A DNA stretch of 64,000 nt from Gyromitra esculenta (Eukaryota; Ascomycota; Pezizomycetes; Pezizales; Discinaceae): assembly GCA_038503075.1 (NCBI GenBank), contig JBCAML010000003.1, positions 1,984,001-2,048,000 of the forward strand, read 5' to 3'. Below, piece by piece: positions 11,458-24,991 of the stretch (position 1 is its first letter; each line of letters starts with the position of its first letter). Below the pieces are notes generated by a model. The model was given only the letters and a program-made list of their open reading frames with translations, was not told the origin of the DNA and searched no databases. Position numbers and translations under genes: made by a program.

Positions 11458-12284
11458 TCAGCCATAGTTTTCATCCCATTCTTCCTCATCATCGTCAACT
11501 GGCGGTGGTGGAATCGGTTCCTTTTTCTTCAACAAATCGATCCGGTCGAGGGGGCATCTACAAGGTTTGAAGATATCAGCAGTTATTACAGCCGTAGTTA
11601 AGCCACGTTCTACCTACGTAGAGTGAATCTTTAGCCATGGATGTATACACTCTAGATCGAATATGTGAGCTGTATGGCAGGGCAGCCGAACTACCAATGG
11701 GTATGGATCTAGAGAAAATACGTGCAGAGGTCAATACCATTTGGGTTTAAACTGCCATATCCTCCTTCTATTCCAATTTTTTCCTAATTATAAACAAACT
11801 TACCATCTAGAAAGGATGTATTACAGATACTGCAAATATCATCCTGCATAGCCCTACCGTAATTAGCTGCCATCTTCCTTTCTCCTGAAGTAACTCTTTT
11901 AAGTTTATTTCAGAGATGACCTTTTTTAGGCTCTTTCTCGGTACTCTCTCTAATTCATTCAAAAAACTGTCTGGTACACCCTTCGCCTTCGCACTCGGGT
12001 CACTAGCCTCCAACAATAGCTGCTGTATCATCTCCCTCATCACCGGCGTATCCGGAAGCTCTCTAAGATCTTCCGCTAAAGCTAGGAAAGCTGCTTCATT
12101 ATACTCATCCCCTGAGCCAGTGTTATTTGATCTATCCACTGTGCTGAAAAAGTTCTTTAGATCGATACGCTTGCGTGGTGGGGGTTGTGAGGTGACAGAT
12201 CGTCGGATGTTGTGGTCATCTAGCACAGGTTAGATCCTCGAGAGCAAAAACTTAAGGTTTTTTTCTACCTTCGTAACTGGCCAT
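11458..12284 (-). CDS. RING-finger protein (candidate E3 ubiquitin ligase)
   Basis: A small RING protein of a conserved fungal family. Exons are 12284-12269, 12219-11921, 11843-11804, 11708-11618 and 11557-11458, giving 181 aa. The first exon is only 16 nt (MASYE plus one base). Residues 20-105 are a conserved helical region with LPDTPVMREMIQQL. The RING spans about 105-160: CSIC, then LPCHTAHIFDLECIHPWLK and TCPLDR. The last metal ligand is Asp (CPLD), as in RBX1-type RING-H2 domains. The C-terminus is Pro-rich then acidic (PIPPPPVDDDEEEWDENYG). The donor after exon 2 is GTCATC, which is unusual, but it is the only way to join KSLKK to DDICSIC. Ubiquitin-ligase activity is inferred from the domain. 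Confidence 0.88.
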
Positions 12285-12905
12285 TTATTTATTCGGTGAG
12301 GACACTGCTGTAGGACGAGCTTGATGTAATTATGGATGTGAATGTGATGAAAAGCGCGGGGTTCTCTGTATAATATGTAGTGACTAACAGATAACGCGGG
12401 CGCACAGGTGTTTAGTCTTGTAGCGTAATAAAGCCTCCATGTGATTAGTATCCCTGCTGGATCCGGAATCCAAGAGACGCTTTCGCTAAGAAGCTCAATA
12501 TTGTGCTGGGCTTGAAATTATCAATGTTTCACTATACATTCGTAAATAATTACTCCGATTTAAAGGCAATAGACGATTTTAATTATTTTGAAAATCAAAA
12601 ACTTTTCGCGCTTAGCTCATTCAAAAGAAGGAAATACAGAGGAAATCCGTAAATACATAATGAACACCAACCAACAGAAAAGTTAAAGGGAATAAGGGTT
12701 AAAAGGGCTATTGAAAACAAGAAGAAAATAAGTTGCACAACTGCAGCACAAAAATCCCCCCATCTATTCTGTACGTCCGCCATTGCCCCTTAACCCCATC
12801 TTTCCCCCCCAAAATATCCCATCATCTACAAATAAAAACAAATTTCCCCCTCCTCTGTAGAATACAACCTCAAAGAAAAGAAATAAAGTAATCACACCCT
12901 CCCAA
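12285..12905. promoter_or_regulatory. Intergenic: RING gene promoter and vigilin 3' region
   Basis: Tandem minus-strand genes flank this gap. A 62-codon ATG frame at 12595-12783 encodes a hydrophobic peptide only 120 bp past the vigilin stop. It is more likely part of the vigilin 3' untranslated region. Confidence 0.4.
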
Positions 12906-15900
12906 TTACCATTCCGGGTCATAATCTGCTTTTGGACTACCGTTCCCACTTTGACCACCACGCCCGTTTTGACTAACAAGACCGAGGATGATATCTCTAG
13001 CTTGCTCTAGACCCTCTTTACTTCCGTGCATAGTGATAGCCTCCCCGTTTGATTGGTTACGTGGAACTGTGATACGGCAGCCCGTATCCCGACGGATTCC
13101 GTTCACCTGCGATCCACCCGGTCCAACTACGTAGCGGTATTTAGAAGGGTCGGGCAGAATCAAATATCCAATATAAGATTGCTTCTCAGCAGACTCGATA
13201 GCTGCTTCGATTTCAACCTTCGCCTGGGCAACATTCTCTGGTGCACCTATAAGGACCCAAGGGAAATCGCCATCCTCCCCGGCGGGGGCTTCTTCGATTT
13301 CCCAGGTATAATTCTTCAAAGATTCCTCGTCGTCTGTGATCAGTGGAAGATCATTAATCTTAGGCTTTTGATATTCAGGCTTTGGTGGGCGAGTTTCGCC
13401 GTTGTGATTGACCTTGACTTTGTACTGTCTAAATAGCTGACGGACAAAATCGCCGCCATCCGTGATTGCATGATACAAGCGACGTGGAACCATAATTGTT
13501 TCGCCCTCCTCATCTTTGACTCTCTCAAGGATATCATTCTTCGCCTTCTCGACATCTGCTTCGGCGCCTGTGATTTTGATACCGGAGCTGCTGACCTGTC
13601 CAGGGTGATGGCGAGGAATTTCGATGGTGACATTAAATGTAGCTTCCATCTCTTTTCTAATACTTCCCTCGCGCCCGATTAACTTCCGGTGCTTCTCGGG
13701 TGCGACGTCAACGGTAGTTGAAATTTGATTTTCTTTCTCCGCAACAATTTTTTGGATCGCTTTAACGATTCTCTCCACAACCTCGGCATTGCCTTGGACT
13801 GTGATCTCATTCCCTTCAGAGTCCTGGTGAGGGAAACGAACCATACGGGCAAGAGCCGCCCTGTCGTCTGGCCCACCGGCGCCGACAACGATTTCTCTTA
13901 AGGTTTTACCTAATTAATGTCAGTTAAACACTGAATATAAAATAAAACCAGGAAGGGGTGTTTTTTTTTTTTACCTCCAGCACCGATTAGGGAACGATGA
14001 TACTGCTTGTCGACATTGATTTTCCGGACTGTCATCTGCTCGGCGTCTTTGACAATCTTTGAGAGCATAGCCTTTGCGTGCTTAACTTCTTCCTGTGTTC
14101 CACGGATTTTGATTGTCACGGTCTCTTCAGAATCCTCGTCTGGTCGCTGTGGTATATCGATTCGAACTTCAGAATCTTCTCGAAGTTGTTTTATCTCTTT
14201 TGCCGCGTTCCTAAACATGAATTCTATAGCCTTAGCAGCAACAGAGATAGTCGCTGTGTAGTTTTTTTCCTCCTCATATTTCAGGAGTGCTACAATTTCT
14301 GAACGAGCCTCCTCCACTCCTTTCTTTCCTCCTTTGATAATGACTTCATTGGGTCCCTGCTTGTTATTGGAGGCATTGGCGTCATCGAAATTGGATTTAG
14401 ACGACTTGGGGAACATAATGCGGACGTCGTATCTAGATTCCAGTTTTCGCACAGATTCCCCTCCAGAACCGATAATGGCCGAGTGGAACTGCTGCGGGAC
14501 AACCAGCCTAACGGTAGCTTTGTCCTCGAGTTCTTTGATTTGGGCGAAGAGCTTCTTCTTGGCAGCATCTACAGCTACCCTGACACCTTTAATGTCGCCT
14601 TTTCCTTCCTTCAAGTTGATCTCAACACCAAACTCGTCCCTTAATTTGTTGATGTTTGCACCCTTAACACCAATCAAATTACCGGAGTATTGCGCGGGGT
14701 ATTCGAAAGGTTCAGTAACAACTTCGCTAAGCCCGTCAGACGCAAGGAAAGCATTGATGTTCTTGATGGTAGCGTCAACGTTAGATTGAGGTCCACGGAC
14801 GGTAATCTTATCCTCGAGATCAGGGTTATCGACGGGTGCTGGTTTTCCAGGGCGTGCCTTTGGTGCACCAAACTGAATAAGCACAGAGCTAGGATTCAAA
14901 GCATTGAGGGTAGTATTTCTTTCGCCCTGAATTTTGGCATGAAGACTACAAGAACGATTAGCACGGTAATATCCGATTAAGGGATGGGGTCTCATACTCT
15001 TTAGAAACTTCGATTATCTTTTGGGTGATGGCAACTTGGCCTCGGGAAAACGCAGTGATTACAATTTTAGCCTCCTCGAGAGTCTTCTGAGCCTCTTCCG
15101 GTTCTTTGGATTCTCCTTCGTACACAAAAACGACTTCTGTCTCCTCAAAATCCTCAGGAAATAGAAGCTCTACGGGGCGATTTTCGAGAATCTTTCTTGT
15201 CCCCCTTCCATCCTTCCCAACGATATGACGATGGTGTAATGGTTCAACATCCAAACGAGCAACTCTGTTGGGGCTGTATTGAGTGTAGAGATTCTTGACT
15301 TTATCCCACGCTTCCTTTACGTTCTCTGAAGATTGGCCAGTAATTGCCACCATGCAAGGTTTTTTTAGATCGTAGAGGTCCTCAGCACTGGGCAATGTGA
15401 TTTCGACATTAAACTCTCTCTCTACACCCTGAAATTCATGTTTCTGCTTGAGATAACGAGTAACATCTCGGGCATGCAGTTTTGCTCCACCTGGAGCATT
15501 CGGGTGTGCTTTGCAGACGTCAATACTAGTATGCTGATAAGCTTCAGCTTTAGCATTGGTGACTGAAAACCCGGTTCCGACTTTGGCCGTGGGCCCGTAA
15601 ACGATCGCATTGTCTATCCCCCCATTGGTAGGAAAGATAACTGTGCAGCCGGTCTCCTCAAGAACCTCGTGAACGAGACGTCCTCGATTGCTAACAAAGA
15701 GCTTGTGTTTGGAAGCTGGAACTGGCACCAAGATGTGCATAAAACTAGCGTTCTTGAACCCCTCCACCATCTTCTCGATTTCAGCACGAACTTCCTGAAC
15801 TGCTGCCTTTTCTCCAGAAATTTCGATAGGAGCCGAGGGAGGGGTGAAGGGCCGACTCTTTTCGGTATAGAAGTAATCCGGCACAGAAACTTTGCCGACC

Positions 15901-17060
15901 CTCTTCTCGAATTCCTCGATGTTCTTATGGTGGGGGCCCTGAATGAATGGGTAAAATTCGCCTGGAACATCTGAGATACGAGTGGTGGTGGTGATAGTCT
16001 AAATCCTTGGTCAGCCTCATGCGGATAGAAGTTAAACACGAAGGAGGCCCTTTTTTGAGCTTACCCTCTCGCCAACAATCTCCTTCACCCTTACAATCGC
16101 CGCAGCGACGCCATACTCGTCACCTTCAATAACAACATCGATCATAATTTCGTCATCGTAATCTCCGATAGGGATCTCGGAGGAGCTCTGCTGAGGGACT
16201 TTGATTTTGGTCAAAGTGCTCCCTTCGAGCTCCTGAACCCTCGAACCACCTTTTCCAATGATGTGAGGCCTCACGACAGCAGGTATCTGAATTGTTTTAG
16301 ACACCTAGCAATTGGAATCGAAAACCATTAGTATCATTAGTTATTTTATAAAAGCATGACATTTATGAAATACCTTGGGAGACAATTCTCTAAAGATCTC
16401 CATTCGAGCTTTCTGCCTGTTAACCTCGTCGCCGGTAATAATGAAGACAGTGGTCCTAGTCATTGTTTGGGCCATGTCGATCTTAGTGTTGGTCTTCTTC
16501 ATAATATCCTTGACAATTTCTACAGCCGGCTTCCTAAGCTCACTCTGAGGTCTTTTCTGGGCCTGAGACAGTTCAACCCTCTGCTGTCCACCAGAACCAA
16601 GGACAACAGAAGTCGGAGCTCTGCTACTAGCCTCGGAGGTATTATTGCCATTGACCGGGGGAGCAGCCATCTTGCGCCCCCAACTCATTGGAGCAACAGG
16701 AGCAACAGTTTTAGCGGGACCTCCGAGAGATGGGAAAGCTTCAGCGGAGGAAACGTCAAGGGTAGGAGCAGCACGGGCGGATTCTTTCTGTTTCCCGGCC
16801 TTCTTCTTCTCGGGGACGGGGGCAGTAGCCAATTCAGAAGCCTCTTCAGCTTCATCAGCTTTAGCCTCGGTCTGAGCAGCCAATGCGTGTTGCTGCATCA
16901 GCTTTTCAGCGCTAGAGAGTTCTTTGGGGGTTTCGGCGGTATCATCGTTGGAAAAGGCCGAGTGATCTTCAACAACCTTTTCCGGAGCCGATTCGAGAAC
17001 TGGGAAAGCATTCTCCTCTTCCGAGGGAACACCATTCGTGCGGTCGATCGTTTCAGCCAT
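12906..17060 (-). CDS. Vigilin/Scp160-like multi-KH-domain RNA-binding protein
   Basis: Vigilin-type proteins bind RNA through tandem KH domains, associate with polysomes and ER, and affect mRNA localisation and heterochromatin. Exons are 17060-16374, 16304-16065, 15998-14998, 14945-13975 and 13909-12906, giving 1300 aa, the normal size. Residues 1-190 are acidic and Ala/Glu-rich with a conserved SWGRKMA patch. The KH array then begins. GxxG-type loops are seen at HIIGKGGSR, HIVGKDGRG, NLIGVKGAN, AIIGSGGES, SLIGAGGKT, KLIGREGS and VVGPGGSQ. Several other repeats are degenerate (LFVSNRGRL, FMFRNAAKE, AITDGGDF). The start at 17060 is the first in-frame ATG; the frame upstream has none. Exon 5 joins with SLIGAGGKT across the intron. 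The intron before exon 5 begins GTAAAA followed by a long A run. Confidence 0.95.
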
Positions 17061-18306
17061 GATTTGCAGTGTATTGCCGTTCGTTGCTCTGGTGTCAGGA
17101 AAGCGGATGAGATTCTCCGCAACTAATTTTGCAAACAAAAGCTGTTAGTGGGCTAATTGAGGGGTGTGTAGAGGCGGGAAAGACAGGAGGAAAGGAACTA
17201 GCGTGAGAGCTTATACAAGCAGTTCTGGGGGAATTGGGCTGTGTGGGACTGGTACGGAGGGCAACAAGAAGAGAAAACTTACTTGAAATGTGTCCTCAAA
17301 ATCCGAGTTAGTAGTCGAGAGGTGTATCTATGAAGCAAGAGATTTTCACCTTGGGGGGATATAAATATTAAGAGCACGGGACAGGGGGAGGGCGAGGAAA
17401 TCAATTGACTGGCGAGAAATCCAGATGATGAAAGCTGGTCCCAAACTTACTTCGCTGGCTTGTTGCCAAGCTGGATGCACCAAAAGAAGAGGCCACGAAT
17501 TGGTTTATCCTTCCAACCCCGGAACTGTCCTCGGCTGCGTTTCCATCTTACAATACACAGACAGACCGCGGGACGGAATGTCAAAATCATAAAAAAAGCT
17601 TTTCCCCTATAAAATCACGTAACTATGCAGGTATCATCGCAACGTGTGTGCCCATTGGGTTACCTGCGACATCCCTACTGCTGCACTGGTGCTAATACAG
17701 TCTATCATTCCCGAAAAACGTGCAGCGCTTGCAGCCCTCTTGCGAATTTTTTTAGATTTCCACCAGCAGCCCTATGGAGGAATAAACCTCTGTAAATAAA
17801 ATCGGACCTGTATAAGCACTGATCATAAGTATGGCGTCAAGTCAACCAGAGTCTCTAGGCATCACATAGATCATATCAACGATTATAAGAGTCAAAAAAA
17901 AAAAAACCCCTCCAAAGAATAGCCCACTTTCATATACTACAAAGGTGCCTATAATACCTGTAAACGCACCATCAAAAAAAAAAAAGAGTGCAATGCGCAC
18001 ATGCAATGCTCGCGGATTTACAGATGAGAAACCAAAACCCCTTCGCCCTCTTGCTCCTGTTCCTGTTCCTGTTCCCATTCTCTAGCACACCTACCTCAAA
18101 TTTCGTTCCAAAACTACAGTAACTTAAAGGATGATCAAGAGCAAGAACATAGGAAAATTAGAGAGAAAAAAGCAACAAAAAGCGTGGGTGGATATTTATA
18201 GAGGTAGTATGTAAAGTAGCCACGATCACGAAGAACAACTACATATCGAACTAAGCTTTGTTTTGATCGTGCGTAATTTTCGTAACAAGGATTAGAGTGT
18301 AGTAGG
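17061..18306. promoter_or_regulatory. Vigilin promoter and leader, with a probable 5' UTR intron
   Basis: The gap lies between Dbf4 and vigilin, both on the minus strand. A canonical donor GTAAGT at 17282 and an acceptor CTAACAG ending at 17142 could define a 141-nt intron in the vigilin leader. Its start is C/T-rich. The rest holds A and T runs near 17895-17990 and no gene. Confidence 0.45.
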
Positions 18307-20502
18307 TCAAATTCTTGGTGGCCTACTGAGTTGAGCCAAAAGGTCATCAAGCTCTGCCCAATTTTTACTATCCGCGGCAAATCTTCTGTGGCGCCGTGAA
18401 TACGTGTGCTACAAGACACGATATTAGTAGACTGGCAATCACAGTTAATGGGTTTAGAAGCCATACATCATCAAAATCATCAAACTTTTCCCTGCAGTTC
18501 TCGCAGTAGCCAGGACGTGTCTCCTTCTTCACGCTAGCCTTACTATCTTTCTCTTTTAACTTCAGTTTTCTTTCTCCACTTTCCCGATCTTCCATGATCA
18601 CCACTTGGTTCTCCTCGGTGCCCAGTTTTCTCTTACGATCGACCCCGGTTTTCAGCTCACGATCTTTCCCGCCAGCAACACCAGCCAGGTCCATCATCCG
18701 CTGGGAATTTGGGACACCCTTCCCATTCGTATTTCCGTTGAGAAAGTTTCCGGCCACCTTCCGTTTCAATTCATACAGTTCTTTGCTAGTCCCCGCCCGT
18801 TGGCCCGGTTGGTCATTGAGAGACGACACCATCTGGGAGCGGATGGCGGAGGTAATGTTAGAAGGCTGAACACCAGATGCGACTGGCTCTGCACCAAAAC
18901 GGATGGTTTCCCGTCCGTTTGTAGGATTTGTAGCCGTAAAGGCCATCTCATTGTTGGCGTGAGAGTTGTTACGTTTTGCGGGAACGGCGGATGGCATCTG
19001 GAACAAATCGTCCTTAGCAAAGGAATTACTAGTCCCATGCGTTGGTTTGCCATTATTGAGAAGATTCTCGGGTTTACTGAATTCGCCTAATGGAAGACGT
19101 TTGACCTTAACTTTGAGCTCGGGGAATGGCTCTGTCCTCGAAGCCTTCAGTTTAGGCACAGCCGCAGCATCCTTTTCCTTGGCCCTTTCCATTTTCCCCA
19201 TCTGTCTTTCCCTCTCTTCCTCCCGTTTCCGGTGAACAGCCTCTTCAATGAACGGACAGCGTCCTCCACTAACGCTTCGAAACTGTGGCCAGGCCCCATG
19301 CTCGCGGCTCTTAACTTTTGGATATTCTCTGACCATGATTGGGCGGTTTACAGCGAGCAGATCATGTATGTAGAGGAAAGGACCCTTGAAATAAACCAGG
19401 TCTTTGGGTGTTGCATTAGGATCCCGATCTGTTGGACCGTGAATCTTTTCGTTTCGTAGGACATGGGAAAGGTCGACATTGAGTGTAGCAACTGGTGCTG
19501 TATGGCTGTTTTCCCGGCCGTACGTAGCCGGTTGGTTAGAGTGGTTGTCAAACATGGCGTGCATCATGCGCTGAAGCTTCTCCAATGCCCAGATTTTCAT
19601 CCCGTATTCCCTTGCCTTCAGAAGCGTATCGCTCGCACCTCGTCCTGCCTTTCGAGACTCTACGTCACGTGGTACTTCTTGAGACCTATGAATGATCGTG
19701 TGAGCATCAGAACCCAACACGTGAGATAAGCCAGTCCTCGGCTCGAATCGGGAAGCGCACGTTTTAGAGGTTGATATAACCTTTCGAGACTGACCCTTAC
19801 TTTCTCGCTCCAACAGTGATGGGTTGATGGTAGAGAGTTGAGCTCTGGTGGTAGTTTGAAATGATGAAGTAGTATTCTCTGGAGGGATTGGACGGGAAGT
19901 GACAACATGGGTCACTTCATTCGAGAAGAACTTCTCCAATTTCTATAGACGCGTCAGTAATCACAAAAAAAAACCCTTGCAATGGATACGGCATCACATA
20001 CTGCTCCAAGCAACTGAATTTGTTTCTGGGATTTAGTAGCGACGTCGTCCGGCAAACTCTCAAAGTAGAAGACATATGTAGGAAACACTTTTCGATAATG
20101 CCTCTGCCATGCGCGCACACTTTCTAGATTGCCTTGCTGCTCAACAGTAGTTTTCGCGACTGCTTTCCGTTGCAGCTGCTGGCTATTATTATTGGTGACG
20201 CCGTTATATGTTGGAGGGCTTCCAGCGACTGCTCTTGTGCGGACGGTCTGCCGCCTCGATATACTCACTCTAGAATCGACATTAGACTGGCGAATAGGTG
20301 TTCGAACGGGCACCTCGACTATCTGCTTCTTCTGTGGTGGTTGTTGACCATATGCTTCCCGTTGGGCAATGCTGAGGGAACGTTGACGTTTGGCTGCAGC
20401 CGTGACGTTTTGGAATGGCGAGTTTACCGCGTTCGGAAGGCTTGTAAGAGGAGCTCGCCTCGTCACGGTGGCCGGTGAGGGAGGTATTGATACTTGTGCC
20501 AT
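18307..20502 (-). CDS. DBF4: Dbf4-type regulatory subunit of the Cdc7 kinase
   Basis: Dbf4 (S. pombe Dfp1/Him1) activates Cdc7, which phosphorylates MCM at replication origins. Exons are 20502-20002, 19942-18467 and 18408-18307, giving 692 aa. Motif N, a BRCT-like region, lies at about 140-190 with TYVFYFESLPDD and FFSNEVTHVVTSRPIP. Motif M is near 340-385, with KGPFLYIHDL, RPIMVREYP and GRCPF. Motif C is the C-terminal zinc finger, a C-x2-C-x9-H-x5-H pattern built across the last intron. After the finger only about 20 residues remain. Long basic and Ser-rich linkers separate the motifs. The first true ATG is at 20502; the open frame upstream of it begins with TTG. The gene is divergent from MsrB. 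Confidence 0.94.
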
Positions 20503-21892
20503 GAGAGGAATAGCAAAGGCCACAGACAATGTTCACGAGATTGTTGTGGAGGAGGGGGTGATGAAAACCGGTACAATTCGTGTTTATTCGTGTGTTTTCC
20601 CCCAGTATCGGGTAGCCGGGAGTAAGTTGGGGATGAGAATGAAATGCAACGCAAAGACGCTACACGGCTAGCATAACAAGATCAGGGGCGGTGTCTGTCT
20701 AAGCCTGATTAGGAGAGGGGGGGAGAAGAGTGCTGAATGGAGGAGAAGGAGAGAAGACACGCGAGTGGACAGAAAATATTAGTATGGTGGTGGGTAAGTA
20801 TTGACTGGGAGGGAAGGATGTTGACAAGACTCCAGGAAAAGAAGAAGGCTTGGGTACATGCATACACGAGACGCACACAACACCATGAAAAACCAGGTAC
20901 TTGTGGGTGCAGTGTAAAATGTACTCGAGCACAGGTACCTATAACATAACGCGCTGGTTGGCGGGGTGAATGATTAGTGTTTTGGCTGCCCGCAAAACGA
21001 TGTTTGTTTGGGCAACACTTTGTTTAGGATAATACAATCAAACCCCTCCTCTAAGCTTCATAACGCCAAACTCTCTCGTTTCACCGCCTCCACCTTTACT
21101 CGTGGCTGCTGTGCCCCCAAACGAAGACACTGTCAGGGGGTTTGGATACTACATGGACTCTAATTCCAAGCAGTTGAATAAGAATACCAAACACAACATT
21201 CAATAAAAAAAGCTCTGGCCTTAAAACGCCTAATCACGTGATATTGAAATAAAGTAAAACATACTCCCTCCCCGCACCACTGGCGCCCCTCTTCCCGCGT
21301 TAGCACCACGCGAAACCCCCCTTACCCATACGACCCATATTATGTATGTATTTGACGCGTCCCGTTCCCCAATGTGCCCTACTTGGTCAGGCAGAAAAAT
21401 AAAATATCCAGGCTGGGTTGCTTACACGTAGAGTATGTCATGTGTATGTGTATTTGAAATCGCTGCTGAGCCCCGCACAAGTTTCAACAACCCACCGCTA
21501 CATGTAGTTAAGAAATAAAAAAAGAACAAATTAGGATAGGCTACATACGCATGTAACCATCACCAGAGTTAAATCAAATCAATCACTATAGGGTGCACGA
21601 GATGAGCCTTGTGAGACATTAAAGCGTATTTTAGAGATCTCCCGGGAAAACGGTCATGATGAATACACGTAGATAGATGATGAATTCCAAATTACTACAT
21701 GCGCTTACTTTAAACTATGACCTCATACGCCAAGAATCAGCCCCTTATTACTCCACCACAGCAGTTCCTAACATCACAGTAATGAATGCTATCATAGTGT
21801 TCAGTCTTCACTAGCCTTATATTACTTTTTCTCTGCAATTACATGTAACCTTTTTTATTCCAAATAACAATCCTCCATTTCTTCCACCTCCC
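20503..21892. promoter_or_regulatory. Divergent intergenic region between DBF4 and MsrB
   Basis: This 1.39-kb gap separates two genes transcribed away from each other. It has purine-rich tracts near 20720-20830. An ACGCGT motif, the core of the MluI cell-cycle box, occurs at 21355-21360, but far from DBF4. No gene or RNA was recognised. Confidence 0.35.
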
Positions 21893-22623
21893 ATGCGCTT
21901 CTTTTCTCCAAGCCTCCTCACTACCTCCCGCACACTAGTTTCCTCGTTTCGTATAGCAGCCACTAATAGACGAACCTTAATACCAACAGCGAGAACCTCT
22001 ATAAAGGTTGTCTCGTTCATCTCTCTTCCGTTTATGGGATCATCCTTCAGCAGCCCTACCAGAAACGCAATGTCTTATCCTATCCAAAAATCCGATTCCG
22101 AGTGGCAGGCAGTATTGTCCCCAGGTATATATAGCTGCCCATTCTTTTTTAGGAGTCGAAGAAAACGTAACTACTTTCTAACAATTTACCGTCATCTTTA
22201 GAGCAATTCCGTATTCTTCGCGAAAAGGGAACCGAACGAGCAGGCACAGGTGAATACGATAAACACGATGCTTCTGGCGTCTACACCTGTGCAGGATGTA
22301 ATGCTCCACTGTATAAGTCCACTACGAAATTCAATTCGGGTTGTGGTTGGCCTGCATTTTTCGAGGGAATCCCTGGTGCCATTGAAACACACGAAGATAG
22401 GGCGTTTGGGATGACAAGGACTGAAATCGTTTGCAAGAATTGCGGTGGCCATTTAGGGTAGGTTGCTGTACTTGAGGCTGGTAAATGGAGATGATTAACT
22501 AATGGATGATTTTACAGTCATGTTTTTAAAGGAGAGGGGTACTCGACTCCAACTGACGAGAGACATTGTGTTAACAGTGTCAGTCTCAAATTTAAAGAAG
22601 GACCTAAGGAAAGTAAGGCGTAA
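21893..22623 (+). CDS. Peptide methionine-R-sulfoxide reductase B
   Basis: MsrB reduces the R epimer of methionine sulfoxide in proteins, using thioredoxin. Exons are 21893-22124, 22202-22457 and 22518-22623, giving 197 aa. Residues 1-55 are rich in Ser, Arg and Thr and fit a mitochondrial presequence. The catalytic domain runs from about residue 62. It shows two zinc-binding CxxC pairs (CAGC and CKNC), the [10 protein letters not shown] loop and the active-site RHCVNS with the catalytic Cys. Internal ATGs before GSSFSS and SYPIQK could give a cytosolic form, but the sequence alone cannot decide. The gene converges with the MFS transporter. Confidence 0.94.
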
Positions 22624-23120
22624 ATTTACCTTGGGGGCCCTGGTGATAGCGTTCTAGCGTTTTTCGTCCCGTGTTTTCGTCATGTGGTGCGAGTGATCAG
22701 TGATGAGTAACAGGGGTATCGTGAAAATTAGTTAGAGTGTGAATGTATTTTCTGGTGTTACGAAATAATCTTTGATTGATACGAAATTCTGTTCCTTGAT
22801 TCCGAATCTCGAGCTACATTTAGTTTCAGACACTAGATCTCGGAGGGGACCTCATGGTATGTGCTAATTTGCATACAAGCTCGACCGATTCCTCTAGACC
22901 AATAGGCGTGTTTTATGATTCCAAAACTTGCCTACACCAAACAAACCACAAGTACCCACATATCTACAGAGAGCATGAGATATAGACACTCCTAAATTTC
23001 AGGCACGCGCCGTATCACATTAAGAACTAATTCCTAATTTAATTAGGGCTAAGTTATCTATTTCACCTATCTTTTTCCAAAAAAAAGATCACCACAATAG
23101 CCAGTCAACCGACATGAACA
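22624..23120. terminator. Convergent intergenic region (3' ends)
   Basis: This 497-bp AT-rich gap lies between the 3' ends of MsrB (+) and the MFS gene (-). No coding or RNA feature was seen. Confidence 0.4.
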
Positions 23121-24991
23121 TTACTTCCGGTCTAAGGTTCTATGCAACTTATGCTCCTTCATCAAAGAGCAAGCAATCATCGCACAAACACCCATTGCCA
23201 AGGAGGCATAAAAAACTGCATGAAGAGCATCCATATATGCATCCTTTACGCGGCCGGTGTACTCTGGCGGTATGTTATCAATTGCATCAAATTTCTCTCT
23301 CACTTGATCAATAATCTTCTTCGCTTCCCTCCCATCGCCAAGATACTCCAACAGCTTCCTCTTCAACACGTTCTGGAAAATTGCGCTTCCGATAGTTGCA
23401 CCAATAGTGCTGCCCGTAGATCTGAAGGCGTAATTGGCAGATGTGGCAACAGCCTGCTGGGAACGGCCTACTGCTGCGATAAGAGCAAGCAAAGTGACTG
23501 TTAGGCAACCACTGTATCCTGCTCCAAAGACGAAAAAGTTGAAGAATTGTGGGAATAACGGGGTGGTTAGACTGAATGTGCAGATCGAAGCTACTCCAGC
23601 ATTGAAAACCAGCATGGTGAACAGGCCTAAAATGTAGTACTGGCCGGTTTTGTTCATTACGACCCCTACAATCACGGAGCCTACCGAGATCCCGGCGGCG
23701 AATGGTGTCAGACGGAGGCCCGCATCTGTCGGGGACTGACCGCGAACCATGAAGTAAATGGGGCAATAAAAGTACTGCAGCACATTGATATTAGTAAGTT
23801 CAGCACATGGAATACATGGGGGATGTTGTATTCACCAGAGAAAAAACACTCATAACCATGAACCAATTTGTCATGCAGGCAGCCAGGACTGTACGATCAG
23901 CTAGGAGGCCTACCGGAATTACAGGTTCTTTGGCAAGATTTTTCTCGATGTAGCCGAAGGCGAATAGAGACAGCGCACTCAAGGGTAGACAAATCAAGAT
24001 AAGAGGATGGCTCCATGGAAGCGTATTTCCACCAGAGTTGAGCGCAATCAGCAGTAAAACTAGGGATATGACCAAGGTGAAAGCTCCTGCATAATCAACG
24101 CGCTTATGACGGGCCACAGAGGTTTTTTTCACTGGTATTCTGACGAAAGCAATGACCATAATTGCAGATAAAACAATAAACGGTATCTGAAAACACAACC
24201 GCGTGAGTGCACACTCTCTATCACACAAAGCCCTAGCTCCCAGTATTCCGCGGGGGATAGCTCACGAACCTGAATTAAGAAAGCCCATCTCCATCCGATC
24301 TTGTCATGGACGAATCCTCCAAACACACCTCCCAGTGCTGCCCCAGCCCCGTACGAGATATTCCCGCCACCCTGCACGATACCTCTTTTTCTCAGCGGAA
24401 CAAGATCTGAGGCGACGATAGACGAAATAGTTGTCATCCCCCCTCCTCCAGCTCCAGCAATGACTCTCCCTGCGATCATAGTGTACTCGTTCTTCGCTAA
24501 ACCACACATGAGAGTCCCCACTCCAAAAAGAATATTGCAGATCGCCAACCCTGAGCGACGGCCGTATATATCTGTCAACCTCCCAAACAACGGCTGGAGC
24601 GCAGCGTTGGCGATAAGGTATGCACTCGCTACCCAAGATATCGATGCAAATGAAGAAAATGAATTTGATATTGGGGCTAGGAGGGTCGAAATAACTGTAG
24701 TGTCTACAGCTGCAAGAAATACGCCAGCCTATTAGAATTAAATGTTAGTAGATCGATGAATAGAACTGCTTAATCGCTAGACGAATGGGTATTGCCTACC
24801 CATACTGACAACAGCACAACAGCCAATTTCGCTAGCGACAATTCATCCGGAACTGGCGGGTCTTCGCTTTCATCATTTCCCGTTATACGTTCTAGAGTAT
24901 CATCGCCGTGATGCGCGACTACAGAACTGTTGTCGTCCCTAAGAAGTGCCGATGTTTCGTCAGGCTGGAGGTCTCGGATATTGCGAGGCAT
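23121..24991 (-). CDS. MFS transporter, DHA2/vacuolar basic amino acid type
   Basis: The protein resembles fungal 14-helix DHA2 transporters, the group that includes S. pombe Fnx1 and the yeast Vba proteins. Exons are 24991-24800, 24728-24270, 24186-23836 and 23774-23121, giving 551 aa. Residues 1-50 are hydrophilic and acidic with a LLRDD stretch, typical of the cytosolic N-tail. The first helix carries FLAAVDTTVIS, loop 2-3 has the motif A signature GRLTDIYGRR, and helix 5 has GRVIAGAGGGGM. Further hydrophobic helices run to the charged C-tail. Vacuolar basic amino acid export or drug efflux are both possible substrates; nothing here decides. One donor is GTTCGT. The stop lies 500 bp from MsrB's in a convergent pair. 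Confidence 0.92.

Noticed and set aside
12595..12783. 62-aa hydrophobic minus-strand frame
   Set aside because: It lies 120 bp past the vigilin stop and has no recognisable family; more likely 3' untranslated sequence.
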